64,000 nt of DNA from Shinella sp. (GTDB taxonomy: Bacteria; Pseudomonadota; Alphaproteobacteria; Rhizobiales; Rhizobiaceae). Position 1 is the first letter of the stretch. Every line of letters begins with the position of its first letter. The notes below the pieces were generated by a model. That model did not search any database, had not been told where the DNA came from, and saw nothing but the letters and a program-made list of their open reading frames with translations. The DNA is taken from positions 68,087 to 132,086 of the forward strand of contig QFQX01000009.1 in the NCBI GenBank assembly GCA_003248775.1, given 5' to 3'. Of this stretch, positions 17,344 through 26,434 are shown piece by piece. Both the position numbers and the translations under genes were made by a program.

Positions 17344-17375
17344 CTGGCGCCCCGACCGCTAGAGCAGGGCGCCAG
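17344..17375. terminator. Stem-loop between convergent genes
   Basis: CTGGCGCCC and GGGCGCCAG form a perfect 9-bp stem with a 14-base loop, 6 bases from the stop of the convergent SDR gene. No long U-run on either side. Confidence 0.5.
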
Positions 17376-17380
17376 AGACT

Positions 17381-18154
17381 TCATTTCGTGGTGTAACCAC
17401 CGTTGACGAGAATGGTCTGACCGGTCATCCACCATCCCTCTGTGACGAGGAAGCGGATGTAGGGAGCGATGTTCTCGATATCGGTCAGGCCGGTCTTCGA
17501 GAACTTCGACAGCGCTGCGGCGCTCTTGTGGTAGGCCTGCGCATCTGCGCTTTCCTGGCCGTAGAAGAACGATGTGTCCATCGGGCCGGGGCCGATTGCC
17601 GTCACCGAAATGCCGCGGTCGCCGAACTCCTTGGCCGCCGCGCGGGTGAAATGCTCGACCGGCGCCTTGGTACCAGCATAGCTGGAGTAGAAGGGCGTGA
17701 AAGCTCCGAGCAACGACGTCACCAGCGTCACAATGGCACCGCTGTCGTTGAGGTGGCGTCCGGCCTCCTTGAGAAAGAAGAAGGCTGTCTTGGCATTCAC
17801 GGCGCTCATCTCGTCATATTCGGCCTCGGAGATGTCGAGGATAGGCTTCTTCAGCACCTTGCCGACAGTATTGATAGCAATGTCCGGCTTGCCGAAAGCG
17901 GCGACCGCGTCGGCAAACAGCTTTTCCATTGCACCCGCCGTGGTAAGATCGGCCTGAAAGGCTGCGGCCTCGGCACCGGCCGCCTTTACCGCCGCGACGG
18001 TTGCTTCTGCATCGGCCTTGGTCGCCGGGCTGTTATAATGAATGGCGATGGCCTTCGCGCCGTTTGTGGCGAAATCGCGGGCGATCAGGCCGCCGAGGTT
18101 CTTTGCGCCGCCGGCGATGATGACGGTCTTGCCCTTGATGCTATGGGTTGCCAT
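17381..18154 (-). CDS. Short-chain dehydrogenase/reductase
   Basis: 257 residues from ATG 18154. The Rossmann cofactor motif reads IIAGGAKNLGGLIA (about residues 11-24), unusual in having Lys-Asn in the glycine-rich loop. The catalytic region has Ser in VTSLLGAF and the YxxxK pair in YSSYAGTK. NAD(P)-dependent oxidoreductase acting in the cytoplasm; substrate unknown. A longer frame reaches 18244 but overlaps the divergent promoter region. It is divergent from the LysR gene at 18290, which probably controls it. Confidence 0.85.
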   Translation of the reverse strand: MATHSIKGKTVIIAGGAKNLGGLIARDFATNGAKAIAIHYNSPATKADAEATVAAVKAAGAEAAAFQADLTTAGAMEKLFADAVAAFGKPDIAINTVGKVLKKPILDISEAEYDEMSAVNAKTAFFFLKEAGRHLNDSGAIVTLVTSLLGAFTPFYSSYAGTKAPVEHFTRAAAKEFGDRGISVTAIGPGPMDTSFFYGQESADAQAYHKSAAALSKFSKTGLTDIENIAPYIRFLVTEGWWMTGQTILVNGGYTTK

Positions 18155-18289
18155 GAAACGGTCTCCTTTGCCTCTTCGCGATCCGATGGACCGCTTTCGT
18201 TGAGGAAAGATATCGTCTAGAAATCTCCGATAAAGCATGGGCACCTGACATCACTTGTCAGAAAATCCGACCAATTGGAGTGTGAAATC

Positions 18290-19189
18290 GTGGACCGCAT
18301 CGACCTGTTTCGCATCTTCATGCGCGTCGTCGATTGCGCGAGTTTCACCCGCGCCGCAGATACGCTCGGCATCCCGCGCTCGTCCGTTTCGGCAGCGGTG
18401 CAGGAACTGGAGGGCCGCGTCGGAGCAAGCCTGCTCCACCGTACAACCCGCAAGGTCTCGCCGACGCAGGATGGGCTCGTGTTCTATGACAGGTGCCAGC
18501 GGGTCGTGTCGGATGTCGAGGATACGGAAAACCTGTTCAAGCAGACGGCCGCACAACCGTCGGGCAAGCTTCGAATCGACGTGCCGGGCAGGATAGGGCG
18601 GCTCATCATCGCACCCGCACTGCCGGCTTTTCTCGATCGTTATCCGCAGATCCATGTGGATCTCGGCGTCACGGATCGCGCCGTGGACCTCGTCGAGGAT
18701 GGCATCGACTGCGTGCTGCGGGTCGGGCCGCTCGACGATTCAGGCCTGATCGCGAGACCGATCGGCAAGCTGCCGCTGATCAACGTCGCCAGCCCCGACT
18801 ATCTGGCGCGGCACGGTATACCGAACGCTCCCGACGACCTCGCCGGCCACTTCGCCGTCAACTACGCTTCGCCATCCACCGGCAGGGTCGAGGATTGGGA
18901 ATGGGTCGAGCATGGCGGACTGCGGACGATGCCCCTGCACGGTCGTGTCACCGTCAACAGCGCAGAGGCCTATATTGCATGCTGCCTCGCCGGCCTCGGC
19001 CTCATACAGATCCCTGCTTATGACGTAAGGGAACATCTTGGCGCCGGCGAACTCGTGGAGGTCATGCCCAATCATCGCGCGGAACCCATGCCGATGACGC
19101 TTCTTTATCCGCATCGCAGGCACCTTACCCGCAGATTGCAGGTCTTCGCCGACTGGCTGGAGAGCCTCTTAAAACGGGAACTCCTGTAA
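18290..19189 (+). CDS. LysR-family regulator, probably of the divergent SDR gene
   Basis: 299 residues. I place the start at GTG 18290, preceded by GGAG nine bases upstream; an in-frame TTG at 18275 is less likely. N-terminal winged HTH: FTRAADTLGIPRSSVSAAVQELEGRVG. The rest is the two-lobed effector domain. The family subgroup with MDRIDLF at the start is common as a neighbour of oxidoreductases. The 135-base divergent gap towards the SDR gene would contain its operators. It ends 6 bases from the convergent gltS stop. Confidence 0.87.
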   Translation: MDRIDLFRIFMRVVDCASFTRAADTLGIPRSSVSAAVQELEGRVGASLLHRTTRKVSPTQDGLVFYDRCQRVVSDVEDTENLFKQTAAQPSGKLRIDVPGRIGRLIIAPALPAFLDRYPQIHVDLGVTDRAVDLVEDGIDCVLRVGPLDDSGLIARPIGKLPLINVASPDYLARHGIPNAPDDLAGHFAVNYASPSTGRVEDWEWVEHGGLRTMPLHGRVTVNSAEAYIACCLAGLGLIQIPAYDVREHLGAGELVEVMPNHRAEPMPMTLLYPHRRHLTRRLQVFADWLESLLKRELL

Positions 19190-19195
19190 ACCGTC

Positions 19196-20401
19196 CTATC
19201 GAAGAAAGGCAGAGATCGCGAAGGCATTCACGAGGTCGATGAAGAACCCGCAGACGAGCGGCACGATGATGAATGCACGAGGTGCTGCACCATGTTGCTG
19301 GGTGACGGCCGTCATGTTGGCAACGGCAGTCGCCGTGGAGCCTAGAGAAATTCCGCTGAAACCGGCAGAGACAACGACGGCTTCATAATCACGCCCCATC
19401 GCGGGAAAGACCACGAAGATCACATAGAGAACAGTAAGTACCACCTGCGCGCCCAACACCGTTGCGAGGAACACGAGCGATCCCTGCAACTCCCAGATTT
19501 TCAATCCCATCAGCGCCATGGTGAGAAAGAGGCCAAGTGAGAGATCGGAGATCAATGTCAGACCCTCATCGATGCGCGGCCAAAGGCGATTGATGGCTGT
19601 ATCGATGGTCATCGGCATGAGATTCCTGATCAGAATTCCGGCAAAGAGGCAGCTGACAAAAGCGGGAAGGGTGAGACCGGTCAGCGCGATCATCCGGTCG
19701 ATACCGGTGCCAAGCATAACGGTCAGGTTGACCGCGAGAATGGCCCATAGCACGCAGAAATAATCGAGACGCTCGGTAAACTGCTGGTACGCCGCCCCAC
19801 TATTGGGGGTGACCTCGCCGGAAACAGTTATCTGGCGGCTGGAGATGAGATAGGTGGCGATCGGCCCGCCGATGACGCAGGCGGCGATGAGACCCAAGGT
19901 ATTGGCGGCAATACCGATTTCCAGCGCATTGGTGATCCCGTGGTCGGCAACGAAGATCGGAGCCCAGGCAAGCGTGGTACCGACACCGCCTACCAGCGAA
20001 ATCGAGCCGGCCATGAGGCCGACCTTGCTATCGTGGCCGAAAAGTGTGGCAATGCTGGTGCCGGCGATATTCTGCAGGACGATGAAGACTGCCGCGAGGA
20101 TCAGAAGAACAGCCAGTGGACGGCCGCCGCGCAGGAGCGTGCGGACATCGGCGTTGAGACCGATGCCGCCGAAGAAGATCAGAAGCAGAAAGTCCCGCAC
20201 GCCGAGTGCGAATTCCACCTTCTGGCCGGTGGATAGGAAGATCGCGCCCACGACCGCGGCGCAGACGAAGCCTCCCGCAACCGGGTCCGGTATGGAATAT
20301 TTCCGCAATACCGCGATCTTCATCGTCAGGAGCTTGCCGCCGATCAGCAGGACAATTGCCAGATTGAACGAGAGGAACGCCCCGACTTCGATCAAGATCA
20401 A
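19196..20401 (-). CDS. gltS: Sodium/glutamate symporter GltS
   Basis: 401 residues with about ten membrane helices and two inverted halves. Typical family segments are seen: DFLLLIFFGGIGLNADV, GGVGTTLAWAPIF and a second-half counterpart FSGISLGSTATAVANMTAV. It imports glutamate with sodium. It is monocistronic, convergent with the LysR gene. About 270 bases upstream separate it from the MFS gene on the same strand; these hold its promoter and nothing else I can name. Confidence 0.92.
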   Translation of the reverse strand: MILIEVGAFLSFNLAIVLLIGGKLLTMKIAVLRKYSIPDPVAGGFVCAAVVGAIFLSTGQKVEFALGVRDFLLLIFFGGIGLNADVRTLLRGGRPLAVLLILAAVFIVLQNIAGTSIATLFGHDSKVGLMAGSISLVGGVGTTLAWAPIFVADHGITNALEIGIAANTLGLIAACVIGGPIATYLISSRQITVSGEVTPNSGAAYQQFTERLDYFCVLWAILAVNLTVMLGTGIDRMIALTGLTLPAFVSCLFAGILIRNLMPMTIDTAINRLWPRIDEGLTLISDLSLGLFLTMALMGLKIWELQGSLVFLATVLGAQVVLTVLYVIFVVFPAMGRDYEAVVVSAGFSGISLGSTATAVANMTAVTQQHGAAPRAFIIVPLVCGFFIDLVNAFAISAFLR

Positions 20402-20669
20402 AACTCCGTATCAGTCCTACTAACTTGCCGATCACACATGGACCAGCGACAACGATCCCACAAGAGAGAATAGCGGTTTGGATCGGAGGCTCAATCCGGC
20501 ATCGAGACAATGTCCTGTTGCGGATTTTCTCGGCAGCGCTGACACGCAGAGCAGCCAAATGACGCCGAGCACAGATGTATGCCACGAGACAATCGTGAGC
20601 CCATGACGTCACAACATCATCAGGTCCCACAATCGGCGAGGTTAAGCGCTGATTGTGGGGGTAGGGCGG

Positions 20670-21911
20670 TCAGGCCGGAGTTTTGGCGGAATTGCGTTTC
20701 CAAAAGACAACAACGATGGCAACGACCATCATTCCCCATGCCGACAGGAAGGTCAGTCGCATCCCGCCGGCGATGGCTGTGGCGGTCGCGCTGGTGAACT
20801 GCCCGGTTCCGACGCCGAAAGCGAAGATGGTTCCCATCAGCGATGCGCCTATGATCAGGCCGATGTTGCGCGACAGGTTGAGGGTGCCTGAAACCGTGCC
20901 GCGCCGGTCCTTGGGCACGTTCGCCAGAGCGGCCGTGTTGTTTGCGGACTGAAAGAGCTGATAGCCCGGCGTCAGGACGATGATGGAAAATACATAACCC
21001 ACAACGCCCATCATGTTCGGCAGAAACGCCAGGAGGAACGCTCCGGCCGTCAGAAGGATGAGTGCGATGGCGAGCACACGGCTACTGCCCCAGGCATCGA
21101 CAAGCCGACCGGACGGAACCCCGCTGAAGATGGAAATCACCGGGCCGATCGCCATGATGAAACCGACATGGCCTGCCTTAAGACCGAGACCGAGGCTGAG
21201 ATAGAAGGGGCCGACCACCAGCGTCGTCATCATGACGGCGGCGACCAATATGTTGACGACGAGGTTGGGCATGAGGCTCCGATCCATCACCGACCACAGG
21301 CTTGCAGCAGACACCTTTCCGCTTCCCGTGTCGCTCGGCAGCGTCTTGATGGCAAGTATCAGCGCAAGAACCGCCAGAGGCATCTGCGCCCAGAAGATGC
21401 CGCGCCATCCCGTGACAGGGATCAGCAGGCCGCCGAGCGCAGGGCCGAGTGCCGTTCCCAGCGCGGATACCGTGCCGAGCAGGCCCATTGCCCTGCCTAA
21501 ACGAGCCTCGCTGGCCGTCTGGCGCATCAGAGCCATCGCGAGCGTCATCAGGAAAGCAGCACCGATGCCCTGAAGCGCTCGCGCGCCGATCAGCATCCAC
21601 AGGTTCGGCGCGACCGCGCAGAGCATTGACGCAACGGCAAAGACAATCAGACCAAGAACGAACATCGGCTTCAGCCCATGATTGTCGCCCAGCCGGCCGG
21701 CGATGACGACCGAGACCGTCAGGGCTGCGAGATAGGCGACGACGACCGCCTGCACCTGCGCAAACGGCGCGGAGAAAGCCTCAGCAAGCATCGGCAAAGC
21801 GATATTGGCGATGCTGGTGCCGAGCGATGCCAGCAGCATCGAAAGCGCCAGCGTGATCGTGATTCCCGATTGTTGTATATTAATCGATAGGCGCGGTTTC
21901 GTCTGTTCCAT
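20670..21911 (-). CDS. MFS drug-exporter-like transporter
   Basis: 413 residues from ATG 21911; a longer frame to 21962 runs across the operator. It has about 12 to 14 helices, the motif A-type loop VIAGRLGDNHGLKPMF after helix 2 and the antiporter motif C-like segment LGTALGPALGG. These features place it with proton-driven drug exporters (DHA families). It is divergent from a MerR regulator whose operator lies between the two starts, so drug- or stress-induced export is a fair inference. Confidence 0.85.
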   Translation of the reverse strand: MEQTKPRLSINIQQSGITITLALSMLLASLGTSIANIALPMLAEAFSAPFAQVQAVVVAYLAALTVSVVIAGRLGDNHGLKPMFVLGLIVFAVASMLCAVAPNLWMLIGARALQGIGAAFLMTLAMALMRQTASEARLGRAMGLLGTVSALGTALGPALGGLLIPVTGWRGIFWAQMPLAVLALILAIKTLPSDTGSGKVSAASLWSVMDRSLMPNLVVNILVAAVMMTTLVVGPFYLSLGLGLKAGHVGFIMAIGPVISIFSGVPSGRLVDAWGSSRVLAIALILLTAGAFLLAFLPNMMGVVGYVFSIIVLTPGYQLFQSANNTAALANVPKDRRGTVSGTLNLSRNIGLIIGASLMGTIFAFGVGTGQFTSATATAIAGGMRLTFLSAWGMMVVAIVVVFWKRNSAKTPA

Positions 21912-21955
21912 CCTATTGCCCTGTTGCTTGAAATTCACTTCGAGTGCAGGCTGCC

Positions 21956-21975
21956 ACTTCAAGCCAACTTGAGGT
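21956..21975. promoter_or_regulatory. Probable MerR-type operator between the MFS and merR genes
   Basis: ACTTCAAG-ccaa-CTTGAGGT (written with the shared CTTGAG half): 8-base arms with one mismatch. It is strikingly close to the known SoxR box (CCTCAAG..AACTTGAGG), differing at three of 18 positions. It ends 5 bases before the merR ATG and lies about 45 bases ahead of the MFS start. Confidence 0.65.
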
Positions 21976-21980
21976 CAAGC

Positions 21981-22406
21981 ATGAAATTTCTTGATATCGG
22001 AGAGGTCGCGGCACGAAGCGGGATGAAGCCCTCCGCGCTGCGTTACTACGAGGAGGCGGGGCTGATTTGCTCGGTTTCCCGGCACGGGCTGCGCCGGCAG
22101 TTTCCGCCGGAAGTGCTGTTACAACTCAAGTTGATAGCAATGGGAAAGTCGGCTGGTTTCTCGCTTGATGAAATCGCTGGCATGTTTGGCCGAAACGGCA
22201 TGCCGGAACTGTCGCGCGAGGTGTTTCGCGAGAAGGCCGCCGAGATCGACCGACAGATCCACGAACTGACTGCGCTGCGCGACACGCTCCGCCACGTCGC
22301 CGACTGCCGCGCGCCTTCACATATGGAATGCCCAAGCTTCCGGCGATTGCTGGATGAGGCAGGCCAATCCGTTGGGAAACGCAATGACGCGGCGAAGCGA
22401 AAATGA
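21981..22406 (+). CDS. MerR-family regulator with two C-terminal cysteines
   Basis: 141 residues from ATG 21981. The N-terminal HTH reads IGEVAARSGMKPSALRYYEEAGLI, followed by the RHGLRRQFPPEVL wing, a dimerising helix (KAAEIDRQIHELTALRDTL) and a short effector tail with DC then EC spaced nine residues apart. SoxR has four clustered cysteines holding a 2Fe-2S centre; this protein has two, so it may sense by thiol chemistry or bind a metal ion instead. It likely controls the divergent MFS exporter through the dyad at 21956-21975. Confidence 0.85.
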   Translation: MKFLDIGEVAARSGMKPSALRYYEEAGLICSVSRHGLRRQFPPEVLLQLKLIAMGKSAGFSLDEIAGMFGRNGMPELSREVFREKAAEIDRQIHELTALRDTLRHVADCRAPSHMECPSFRRLLDEAGQSVGKRNDAAKRK

Positions 22407-22940
22407 GGTCAAGCTGGAGGTCGGCAGACTCACTTGGCCAAGAACGTCATGTGCCAGCCCGCTGACATCGATGATTTCGAACTGTTTCAGAAAAGCTGGA
22501 GCAAAAGGTCAGCGACGAAAGTCGTTCGCAAATATGAACTATTGAACCCGAATGGCGGGCCATGCGAGATACCGATGGGCACGATACCTACTCTATAGCC
22601 CTCCCGATTGACCCGTGAAATCGGGTGTTAATGTTATGAAAACGCAAAGAAATTTCACTTGCCATAGCGGCAATCAGCAGTTTCAGCAGCGATTACGCGG
22701 CGAGCGTTTAGCCAACAACGGCATGGGGCGTATGCCTTCCGCTCCGCGCCCCCATGTCGGTCGTTCGACGGATCTTCGCGAATACCCGAAAGCGGACATT
22801 GGTATAATGAATGCAAGACACCGGTCGGGTTGCGGTCCAACCTCGAGCATCGCGGCATTCGTCAATGGTTAAGAGTGTGCCAGAAATTCAAGTATTTACA
22901 GTCCGTCGCGCTCAATAGTACTGTGGCGAGGGGGGGGACG
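22407..22940. other. Non-coding transition from chromosome to accessory region
   Basis: About 530 bases without a supported gene. A possible sigma-70-type promoter, TTGACC (22608) and TGTTAT (22632) 18 bases apart, points towards the ABC-3C genes, with a small CCCG/CGGG hairpin between the boxes. Composition is less GC-rich than either side. I see no tRNA gene, integrase or direct repeat that would mark an attachment site. Confidence 0.45.
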
Positions 22941-24065
22941 ATGGAGCAGTCGGACAGTAAAGTCGGGCAACCGGAACAACTCGGTGAGCCAACACCATGG
23001 CCGAATGCCAACTCGCGGCTACTTGGGCTAGGCATGGGCTTGCCGATCGCGCCTATCGATCGTCTCGCGTTGTTTGAAGCTGACGAGTTCGAACGGTTCA
23101 CCTTGGAATGGGCAACCGGCTACCTAAAAAAGAAGTTGCCAGACATATACGAAGTCCAGCAGCGAGGCGGCGCTGGAGACAAAGGCCGTGACGTCATCGT
23201 CTGGCACGATGCCCCTGACGCTTCACCGCGTCGATGGAGCCTGTATCAGTGCAAGCATTATAGCGCCGCTCTGGGCGCAGGAACCGCCGCGGCCGAAATA
23301 GCGAAGGTGCTCTTCTATACGCACCGGAGCGACTACTCCGCCCCGATCGCCTACTGGTTCGTAACCCACAAAGGCATGACGTCTCCTTTCCAGGATCTGC
23401 TGGACGATCCGGCCTCGCTACGCACTTGGATACTCGACAACTGGGACAAATATTGCGCCACCGCTATAACGTCCAAGGAAACGGTGGCCCTGTCGGACGA
23501 ACTGAAGGCGCATATTGAGGCCTTCGACTTTACGATCTTCAGGGCGAAGCAGCCGCTCGACCTCCTGAACGAGCATGCGCAGACCCCATACTACTTACCG
23601 GTCTTTGGCGCTCCGCTGATCGAGCGCCCGCCTCCGCCGCAGCCGCCCTCGAGCGTTGCACCCGCGGAAACAGCCTATGTTCGCCAGCTCTTCGACGTGA
23701 TTGCGGAGGACCTTAGCGTCAAGATCGACTCTGTCGACGATTTTAGGGGCAGCACGCCTCATGCCCGGCTATTTGACCGCTCGCGCATTACCTTTTACAG
23801 CGCCGAGGGGCTCAAGGAGTTGGCCCGGGACCAAATGGCCGACGCATCCTTCTTCGACACGCTATTGGACGAGTTTTCCGACGGACTCTATTTTGCCTAC
23901 ACCTCGGCCAGCGATACAGGAATGAAGCGGCTTGCCGCGACGGTCATGGCATCCCAGTCCCTGCAACTCGGTGGCCACGTCCTTGCCAACCATGTCCGCG
24001 CAAACGACCGGGAGGGCATGTGTCACCAATTGGCGAACGTGTCGCGCGTTAAGTGGTGCCCATGA
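22941..24065 (+). CDS. ABC-3C system effector: PD-(D/E)XK nuclease with ABC-3C C-terminal domain
   Basis: 374 residues from ATG 22941, preceded by a G-rich ribosome site. The N-terminal half has the Mrr-like nuclease pattern: FEADEFERFTLEW (Glu 48/51), then GGAGDKGRDV (Asp 84), then YQCKHY (Gln 103, Lys 105), the catalytic GxD...QxK set. A proline-rich linker (residues 232-245, PPPPQPPS) joins a C-terminal domain ending in a CHQLAN-type segment, which I recall from ABC-3C effectors. In the ABC-3C model this is the toxic or DNA-cutting component, unleashed by its ATPase partner. First gene of the cassette; its stop overlaps the next start as ATGA. Confidence 0.82.
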   Translation: MEQSDSKVGQPEQLGEPTPWPNANSRLLGLGMGLPIAPIDRLALFEADEFERFTLEWATGYLKKKLPDIYEVQQRGGAGDKGRDVIVWHDAPDASPRRWSLYQCKHYSAALGAGTAAAEIAKVLFYTHRSDYSAPIAYWFVTHKGMTSPFQDLLDDPASLRTWILDNWDKYCATAITSKETVALSDELKAHIEAFDFTIFRAKQPLDLLNEHAQTPYYLPVFGAPLIERPPPPQPPSSVAPAETAYVRQLFDVIAEDLSVKIDSVDDFRGSTPHARLFDRSRITFYSAEGLKELARDQMADASFFDTLLDEFSDGLYFAYTSASDTGMKRLAATVMASQSLQLGGHVLANHVRANDREGMCHQLANVSRVKWCP

Positions 24066-24565
24066 GCGCACATTTCTCGCCGCCACAACGACTTTTCAAC
24101 ACGCCTTTCGAATGTGGCATGAGGCTTCTTTTTGTATTGGACGCCGCGGATGGAAGGTCCGCGGACCTTCAGCGAATGATTTCGTATGACTATCTGCTTG
24201 TGCATTCCGGCGATGTGCAACATGGGCCGGCCAGTCTTCATCCATCTGTACCTTTCCGGGGCACGGAATGGCTGGTAAAGCGCGATTTGGTCAGTGCGGG
24301 ATTGAACCAGATGTTTTCTCGCGAGCTCATTCAGAAAACATTCGATACCTCGGGCATTCTCTACAAGGGCACCGAGCTGACGAAGGCGTTCATCGCGCTC
24401 CTAAAATCCTCCTATGCCGACGAACTGCGCATTCGGTCCAAGTGGCTCATCGCGAACTTTGCAGCATTGTCGGATACGGAGCTGGAAGCCTACATGCACT
24501 CCAACATCGGCAAATGGGGCGCCGAATTTGAGCGCCTGACTGCCAGCGCCGATCTGGAACTGTAG
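24062..24565 (+). CDS. ABC-3C system middle component
   Basis: 167 residues from ATG 24062, overlapping the nuclease stop. The segment LFNTPFECGMRLLFVLDA followed by YDYLLVHSGDV, then SLHPSVPFRGTE and LVKRDLVSAGLNQMFSRELI matches the ABC-3C middle-component pattern (MC2-like, from memory). Small winged-helix-like proteins of this kind are proposed to link the ATPase to the effector. It is followed by the ATPase gene after 3 bases, making a tight three-gene unit. Confidence 0.8.
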   Translation: MSAHFSPPQRLFNTPFECGMRLLFVLDAADGRSADLQRMISYDYLLVHSGDVQHGPASLHPSVPFRGTEWLVKRDLVSAGLNQMFSRELIQKTFDTSGILYKGTELTKAFIALLKSSYADELRIRSKWLIANFAALSDTELEAYMHSNIGKWGAEFERLTASADLEL

Positions 24566-24568
24566 CCG

Positions 24569-26407
24569 ATGCTCCGTGTTCGAAAAATACTCCTGAGAGG
24601 AGCCGGACAGGAAGATGCGTTGGTGGAGTTCGCTCCCGGCTCCAACGTACTGGCGGGCGATTCCGATACCGGCAAAAGCTATCTGGTCTACTGCCTCGAC
24701 TATATCTTCGGCGCCGACGAGATGCGCAAACGCATCCCTGAAGCCGAACTCTATTCGCAGCTTTACATTGAGTTCGAGAACTCCAAGGGCTGCGTACTCA
24801 CCCTAGAGCGCAGTCTTGCCGGCGGGCAACTGGCGGCACATGACCTGGCGATTGATGCGATCCGGCAGCCGGGCAAGACGATTTTGTCGAAACGGACCCG
24901 AGGGTCAGGCGACGATGTAACAGCGGTGCTATTTCCGTTTGCCGGTATCGGAGAGGCACAGCTCCGCAAGAACGATCGTGGAGAAACGCAGCGTCTTACG
25001 ATCCGCACTATGCTGCCCGTTTTTGTCGTCGATGAAGTCTCGATCATTGACGACCGGTCATCGCCGGTTCTGGGCACTGGGGGATTCGATAGAACGGCCC
25101 GCAAGCGCATGATGTCGTATCTGCTCAGCGGCAAGGACGACACAGGGATCGTCGCGGCTGAAAGGGACGACATTGTTCGCGCGAGGATATCCGCTCGGCT
25201 TGGGGTGATCGATGACCTCCTGAACCCGCTCGAACAAAGGTGGAAAGATCAGTCGTTCGATGAAACGGAGCAATCGATCGAGCGGCTTGACGCGACAATC
25301 GCTTCGCTGTCGCAATCGCTGGACGACACCTCCGTAGAGCGGGAGACGCTTGAAGAGGAGCGGCGCGACGCCGTAGCCGTTCGGCAAAAGGCTGACTCCC
25401 AGATACTGGCTATCGATGAGCTTCTTGGGCGTTACAAGCTCCTCGACGAGCGGTACGGGTCGGATCTCGAGCGACTGGATTTCGTCGCAGAGGGTTCTCA
25501 CTTCTTCGATGCCCTGCAGGAGGTGCGCTGTCCGCTTTGCGACCAGCTCATGACCTCAGACCATGCCCATACGGCCCAGGAGCGAAGTGCTGGTATCTAT
25601 GACGCGGCCCGGGCGGAGGCCGCCAAAATCCTCGCCTTGCGGACCGACCTTTCGGCGGCGATCGCTAGCTTGAATGCGCGGCGCGAGCAGTGGTCCTTGC
25701 AGAGTTCGCGAGGCGGAGGAACTCTTGAGCGCGTTGATAAGCGCATAGCCACCATTCTCGCCCCCGCAGCCCAATCAATAACTGATAGACTGGATCGGCT
25801 CGTAACACGCCGGGTGGAAATGGAGGCGGCGCGGAAGGACCAGGATCAAATTCAGACGCTTCGCGCCTTAAAAGGAGAGCTTCAGCGGGCAACACAGGCA
25901 GATGATGGAGTATCGAAATGGGAGCCGTTGCCGTCTTCCGCACTTCGCAAATTCTGCCAAGAAATTGAGGCGGTGCTGAAGGATTGGAAGTGGGGTCCGG
26001 AGCCAAGGGTAGAGTTCGATCAGACGGAATACGACATCATCGTGGACGGCCAAGATCGGCGCTCACACGGCAAAGGCGTACGAGCCGTTCTCTATGCTGC
26101 GTTTGCAATTGGGCTGCTTCGCTATTGCGCTTCCAATGATCTTCCGCATCTTGGCCTGGTTGTGATCGACTCCCCTCTCACGAGCTACAAAAAGGGCAAG
26201 TCCTCCGCAAACGGGGGAGACAAACCTGTTGACGCCGGAATTGAGGCGGCTTTCTGGACGTCCCTAAAGACAGTACCCCCCGACACCCAGATTATTGTGA
26301 TCGAGAACAAGGAGCCTCCCGAGGATATCGCGGCCGCCGTTCACTATGAATGGTTCGCCGGGGAGAATGCGTTGCCCGGTCAGCGCCGCGGATTTATCCC
26401 CGGATAG
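24569..26407 (+). CDS. ABC-3C system ATPase (Rad50/SMC-like with zinc hook)
   Basis: 612 residues. Walker A is GDSDTGKS (30-37), Walker B is LGLVVIDSPLTSY near residue 530, with Ser-Pro in place of the usual Asp-Glu. Between them is a long coiled coil with a zinc-hook-like CPLC at 321-324 for dimerisation, and polar runs such as TSVERETLEEERRDA. This is an SMC/Rad50-type DNA-binding ATPase. By analogy with ABC-3C it would sense invading nucleic acid and control the nuclease through the middle component. The system class was proposed by comparative genomics (Krishnan, Burroughs, Iyer and Aravind, 2020); function here is predicted. Confidence 0.83.
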   Translation: MLRVRKILLRGAGQEDALVEFAPGSNVLAGDSDTGKSYLVYCLDYIFGADEMRKRIPEAELYSQLYIEFENSKGCVLTLERSLAGGQLAAHDLAIDAIRQPGKTILSKRTRGSGDDVTAVLFPFAGIGEAQLRKNDRGETQRLTIRTMLPVFVVDEVSIIDDRSSPVLGTGGFDRTARKRMMSYLLSGKDDTGIVAAERDDIVRARISARLGVIDDLLNPLEQRWKDQSFDETEQSIERLDATIASLSQSLDDTSVERETLEEERRDAVAVRQKADSQILAIDELLGRYKLLDERYGSDLERLDFVAEGSHFFDALQEVRCPLCDQLMTSDHAHTAQERSAGIYDAARAEAAKILALRTDLSAAIASLNARREQWSLQSSRGGGTLERVDKRIATILAPAAQSITDRLDRLVTRRVEMEAARKDQDQIQTLRALKGELQRATQADDGVSKWEPLPSSALRKFCQEIEAVLKDWKWGPEPRVEFDQTEYDIIVDGQDRRSHGKGVRAVLYAAFAIGLLRYCASNDLPHLGLVVIDSPLTSYKKGKSSANGGDKPVDAGIEAAFWTSLKTVPPDTQIIVIENKEPPEDIAAAVHYEWFAGENALPGQRRGFIPG

Positions 26408-26434
26408 AAAACGAGGCATTGGATAGAGGCCGCC

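Noticed and set aside
21981..22406. Calling the MerR protein SoxR
   Set aside because: Its operator resembles the SoxR box, but the four-cysteine iron-sulphur motif is missing; only two cysteines are present.
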